NCBI GenBank assembly: GCA_019418195.1
Contig: DYCJ01000113.1
Location: forward strand, 1-7,873
Length of the DNA stretch: 7,873 nucleotides
Source of the DNA: Clostridiales bacterium
GTDB lineage: Bacteria > Bacillota > Clostridia > Lachnospirales > Lachnospiraceae
Reading direction: 5' to 3'
Both the position numbers and the translations under genes were made by a program. Numbering within the stretch: the first letter of the stretch is position 1; every line of letters starts with the position of its first letter. Below, in pieces: positions 5,724 through 7,873 of the stretch. The notes beneath the pieces are model-generated. The model had not been told where the DNA came from. It saw only the letters and a list, made by a program, of their open reading frames with translations, and did not search any database.

Positions 5724-7133
5724 ATGGATAAAAAGAAAAAACAACAGGAAAACGAATCTCCGAGCCAGCAGCTGTATTCCCATCTTTTTGAGGCCTGCAA
5801 TATTATGAGAGGCCCTATCAATCAGGATGAGTATAAGAGCTATATTACGCCGCTTTTGTTCTTCAAGAGGATATCAGATTCATTTGATGAAGAAACAGAA
5901 ATTGCGCTGAAGGAATCGGATGGAGATAAAGAGTATGCAGCTTTCCCGGAGAATCATATATTTCAAATTCCGGAGGGGTGTCACTGGATCGATGTCAGAA
6001 ATAAGAGCGAAAATATCGGTAAAGCCATCGTAAATGCCATGAATGGTATTGAACGTGCCAATCAGGATAAGATAGCAGGGCTTTTCTCCAGCTTTGACGT
6101 AATGGGTGATGCCTATGAATATCTGATCAAGAAATTTGCCGATCTGTCAAAGAAGAATGCCGGAGAGTTCTATACGCCGAGAACAATCGTTAAGCTTATG
6201 ATCTGGCTTTTGGATCCACAGCCGGGCGATTCTGTTTATGATCCAGCCTGTGGAACGGGAGGTATGCTGATTGAGGCTATAAAGTATATTCATAATGATA
6301 AACAGACCTACGGCAAGATTTATGGACAGGAAAAGAATCTTAGTACCAGCGCAATAGCAAGCATGAATCTTCTGCTCCACGGAAAGAGAGATGTGACAGT
6401 TACACAGGGAGATACATTACGCAAACCCAACTATATTGAGGGCGGCAAGCTTAAGACATTTAACTGTGTAGTAGCAAATCCGCCATTTTCCCTGAAGAAT
6501 TGGGGCGCAGCGCAGTTTGAAACGGATCCGTATGGTAGGAATCTGTGGGGATGCCCGACTGATAAGAACGGAGATTTTGCATGGCTTCAGCATATGGTCA
6601 AGTCGATGGATCCGGTCAGGGGAAAGTGCGCGGTAGTTCTTCCGCAAGGCGTTCTTTTTAGGGGAAACCGTGACGGGAAGATTCGCGAAGAATTGGTAAA
6701 AACCGATCTTCTGGATTGCATAATAGGCCTAACAGGTGGAGTGTTTTATAGTACAACGGTATCGGCTTGCATCTTATATCTTAATAACCGAAAGCCGAAA
6801 GAGCATAAGGGCAAGGTCTGTATGATTGATGCCTCCTCAATTTATACAGCACAGCGGGCACAGAACATTATGTCAGAGGAAGACATTGACAGAGTATTTA
6901 AGCTATATGCTGACTACAAGGATGTTCCTGATTTTGTGAAGATCGTATCCAATAAAGATATTGTTGCAAATGGCAATAGCCTCGCCATAAATAATTATGT
7001 CAAAAAAACCAGTGAAGAGGTAGCTTCACCAGAAGAAGTGAGGAAAAAATTTTTTGAAGCATTGAAAGATGTCCAGGATGCTGAAGCGAAGATGATGAAG
7101 CTGCTGGAAGATGGAGGATATCTCAGTGAGTAG
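5724..7133 (+). CDS. hsdM: Type I restriction-modification methyltransferase subunit M (HsdM), complete
   Basis: HsdM transfers methyl from SAM to N6 of adenine in the site chosen by the specificity subunit. The 469-residue protein has the HsdM N-terminal helical domain at about 15-140 (YKSYITPLLFFKRISDSF, 37-54), the EFYTPRTIVKLM segment (148-159), SAM motif I DPACGTGG (173-180), and catalytic motif IV NPPF (252-255). A C-terminal helical region (about 430-465) may contact the S subunit. It is at the short end for HsdM because the segment between the N-terminal domain and EFYTPR lacks a stretch of roughly 30 residues present in the next gene's product. All catalytic motifs are intact. The gene follows the fusion gene by 13 nt and overlaps the next methyltransferase gene by 8 nt, so the three form one operon and this is the likely catalytic partner of the fusion protein. 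Confidence 0.92.
   Translation: MDKKKKQQENESPSQQLYSHLFEACNIMRGPINQDEYKSYITPLLFFKRISDSFDEETEIALKESDGDKEYAAFPENHIFQIPEGCHWIDVRNKSENIGKAIVNAMNGIERANQDKIAGLFSSFDVMGDAYEYLIKKFADLSKKNAGEFYTPRTIVKLMIWLLDPQPGDSVYDPACGTGGMLIEAIKYIHNDKQTYGKIYGQEKNLSTSAIASMNLLLHGKRDVTVTQGDTLRKPNYIEGGKLKTFNCVVANPPFSLKNWGAAQFETDPYGRNLWGCPTDKNGDFAWLQHMVKSMDPVRGKCAVVLPQGVLFRGNRDGKIREELVKTDLLDCIIGLTGGVFYSTTVSACILYLNNRKPKEHKGKVCMIDASSIYTAQRAQNIMSEEDIDRVFKLYADYKDVPDFVKIVSNKDIVANGNSLAINNYVKKTSEEVASPEEVRKKFFEALKDVQDAEAKMMKLLEDGGYLSE
7113..7117 (+). promoter_or_regulatory. Ribosome binding site deciding the GTG start of the second hsdM
   Basis: GGAGG, inside the end of the first hsdM, lies 8 nt before GTG at 7126. The in-frame ATG at 7111 overlaps this motif and has no comparable site upstream, so the GTG is preferred. 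Confidence 0.65.
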
Positions 7134-7839
7134 GATTAGTATTGACGATTTGGAAAAATATCTATGGGGGGCGGCGGAACTTCTGCGGACAAACATAGAT
7201 GCAGGGGCGTATAAGCAGTATATCTTCCCTCTTCTCTTCCTGAAGAGGATGTCGGATATATATAACGAAGAATCAGAAAAGGCGCTGGCTGAATATGGTG
7301 AAGCTGCGCTTGAATGGGATGAAACGCATATTTTTGACATTCCTAAAGGTGCGCACTGGGATGATGTACGTAATAAGTCCGAGAATGTCGGCAAGGCATT
7401 GGTAGCTGCTTTCCGTAAGATTGAAAAAGCCAATCCAGATAAGTTGCAGGGAATTTTTGGTGATGCTGCTTGGACAAATAAAGACAGACTGCCGGATCGT
7501 TTACTAAAGGATCTGATGGAGCATTTCAGTTCTCAAACCTTATCGCTTGAAAACTGCCCGGAAGATGAGCTTGGATATGGATATGAGTATTTGATAAAGA
7601 AGTTTGCTGATGATTCTGGTCATACTGCGCAGGAGTTTTATACTAATCGAACTGTTGTGAGACTGATGACAGAAATTTTGAAGCCACGACCGGAAGAATC
7701 TATCTATGATCCGACCTGTGGAAGCGCAGGTATGCTTATTTCCTGTATTCAGTATCTGAAAGATCATGACCTTGAATGGAGGAATGTGCAGGCATACGGA
7801 CAGGAAATCAATAATCTTACTAGTGTACTGACCTGCTGA
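7126..7839 (+). CDS. Second HsdM paralogue, truncated after the SAM-binding motif (probable pseudogene)
   Basis: The reading frame gives 237 residues against roughly 500 for intact HsdM. From the GTG start it carries the HsdM N-terminal domain (AYKQYIFPLLFLKRMSDIY, GAHWDDVRNKSENVGKAL), then WTNKDRLPDRLLKDLMEHF as in canonical HsdM, EFYTNRTVVRLM, and motif I DPTCGSAGML. It stops soon after YGQEINNLTS. The expected remainder, including catalytic NPPF, is missing, and the last few residues (VLTC) do not fit the family. It is clearly related to, but not a recent copy of, the preceding HsdM. Alone it could not catalyse methylation. The break coincides with a change to unrelated DNA near 7824, so insertion or rearrangement is likelier than a point mutation. 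An N-terminal fragment could still bind partners, but there is no evidence that it does. Confidence 0.82.
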   Translation: MSRISIDDLEKYLWGAAELLRTNIDAGAYKQYIFPLLFLKRMSDIYNEESEKALAEYGEAALEWDETHIFDIPKGAHWDDVRNKSENVGKALVAAFRKIEKANPDKLQGIFGDAAWTNKDRLPDRLLKDLMEHFSSQTLSLENCPEDELGYGYEYLIKKFADDSGHTAQEFYTNRTVVRLMTEILKPRPEESIYDPTCGSAGMLISCIQYLKDHDLEWRNVQAYGQEINNLTSVLTC

Positions 7840-7873
7840 TTTTTAGCAATACTGCCACCTCATTAAGAGGCAG
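7824..7873. mobile_element. Unrelated DNA breaking hsdM: possible edge of an inserted element
   Basis: HsdM similarity ends at the Ser codon ending at 7824. The following DNA begins TGTACTGACC, resembling the TG-started terminal repeats of some IS3-family (IS150-group) insertion sequences as I remember them. It also contains small inverted repeats: GCT/AGC at 7835-7837 and 7845-7847, and CTGCC/GGCAG at 7852-7856 and 7869-7873. Only 50 bases are visible, so neither a transposase nor the other end can be checked, and the family assignment is a guess. Confidence 0.35.

Noticed and set aside
1..7873. CRISPR array, tRNA or rRNA gene
   Set aside because: No regularly spaced repeats, cloverleaf-like sequence or rRNA-like segment was noticed on reading.

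Overview
The window looks like chromosomal DNA carrying an accessory island from a Firmicute, most likely a Clostridia / Lachnospiraceae gut bacterium. This rests on strong AGGAGG-type ribosome binding sites, frequent TTG/GTG starts, an RlmD-type methyltransferase of clostridial appearance, and a ParA-ParB pair of the kind seen in clostridial integrative elements. No species can be named from the sequence alone. All genes lie on the + strand.

Layout: (1) 33-1484 is a probable core gene, a 23S rRNA uracil-C5 methyltransferase (rlmD/rlmCD), closed by a good intrinsic terminator at 1504-1540. (2) 1650-3918 is a tightly packed four-gene unit: a SymE-family AbrB-fold protein, a ParA ATPase, a ParB protein and a 90-residue conserved-looking basic protein. 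The junctions are either 2 nt apart or overlapping, and two of the starts are TTG. A perfect 25-nt palindrome lies inside parB. (3) 3919-4081 is a spacer with a possible terminator, a 17-nt inverted repeat, a strong sigma-A promoter and a second inverted repeat over the ribosome binding site. (4) 4082-7839 is a type I restriction-modification-like locus: a fusion of a degenerate methyltransferase-like domain with half of an HsdS specificity subunit, then a complete HsdM, then a second HsdM paralogue that breaks off after its SAM-binding motif. (5) 7824-7873 is DNA unrelated to hsdM and is probably the edge of an inserted or rearranged element.

How the parts may work together: the ParA/ParB/90-aa set looks like the maintenance module of an integrative or plasmid-derived element, with a SymE-like gene co-transcribed at its head. 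The next block has its own promoter and would make a DNA adenine methyltransferase complex in which the fusion protein supplies sequence recognition and HsdM catalyses. No HsdR is visible, so restriction cannot be claimed. rlmD and hsdM are both genes into which mobile elements insert in Firmicutes (recalled knowledge), which fits a core gene on one side and a broken hsdM on the other.

The most unusual items are the pseudo-methyltransferase/half-HsdS fusion beside two HsdM paralogues, the long palindrome inside parB, and the junction in the second hsdM.
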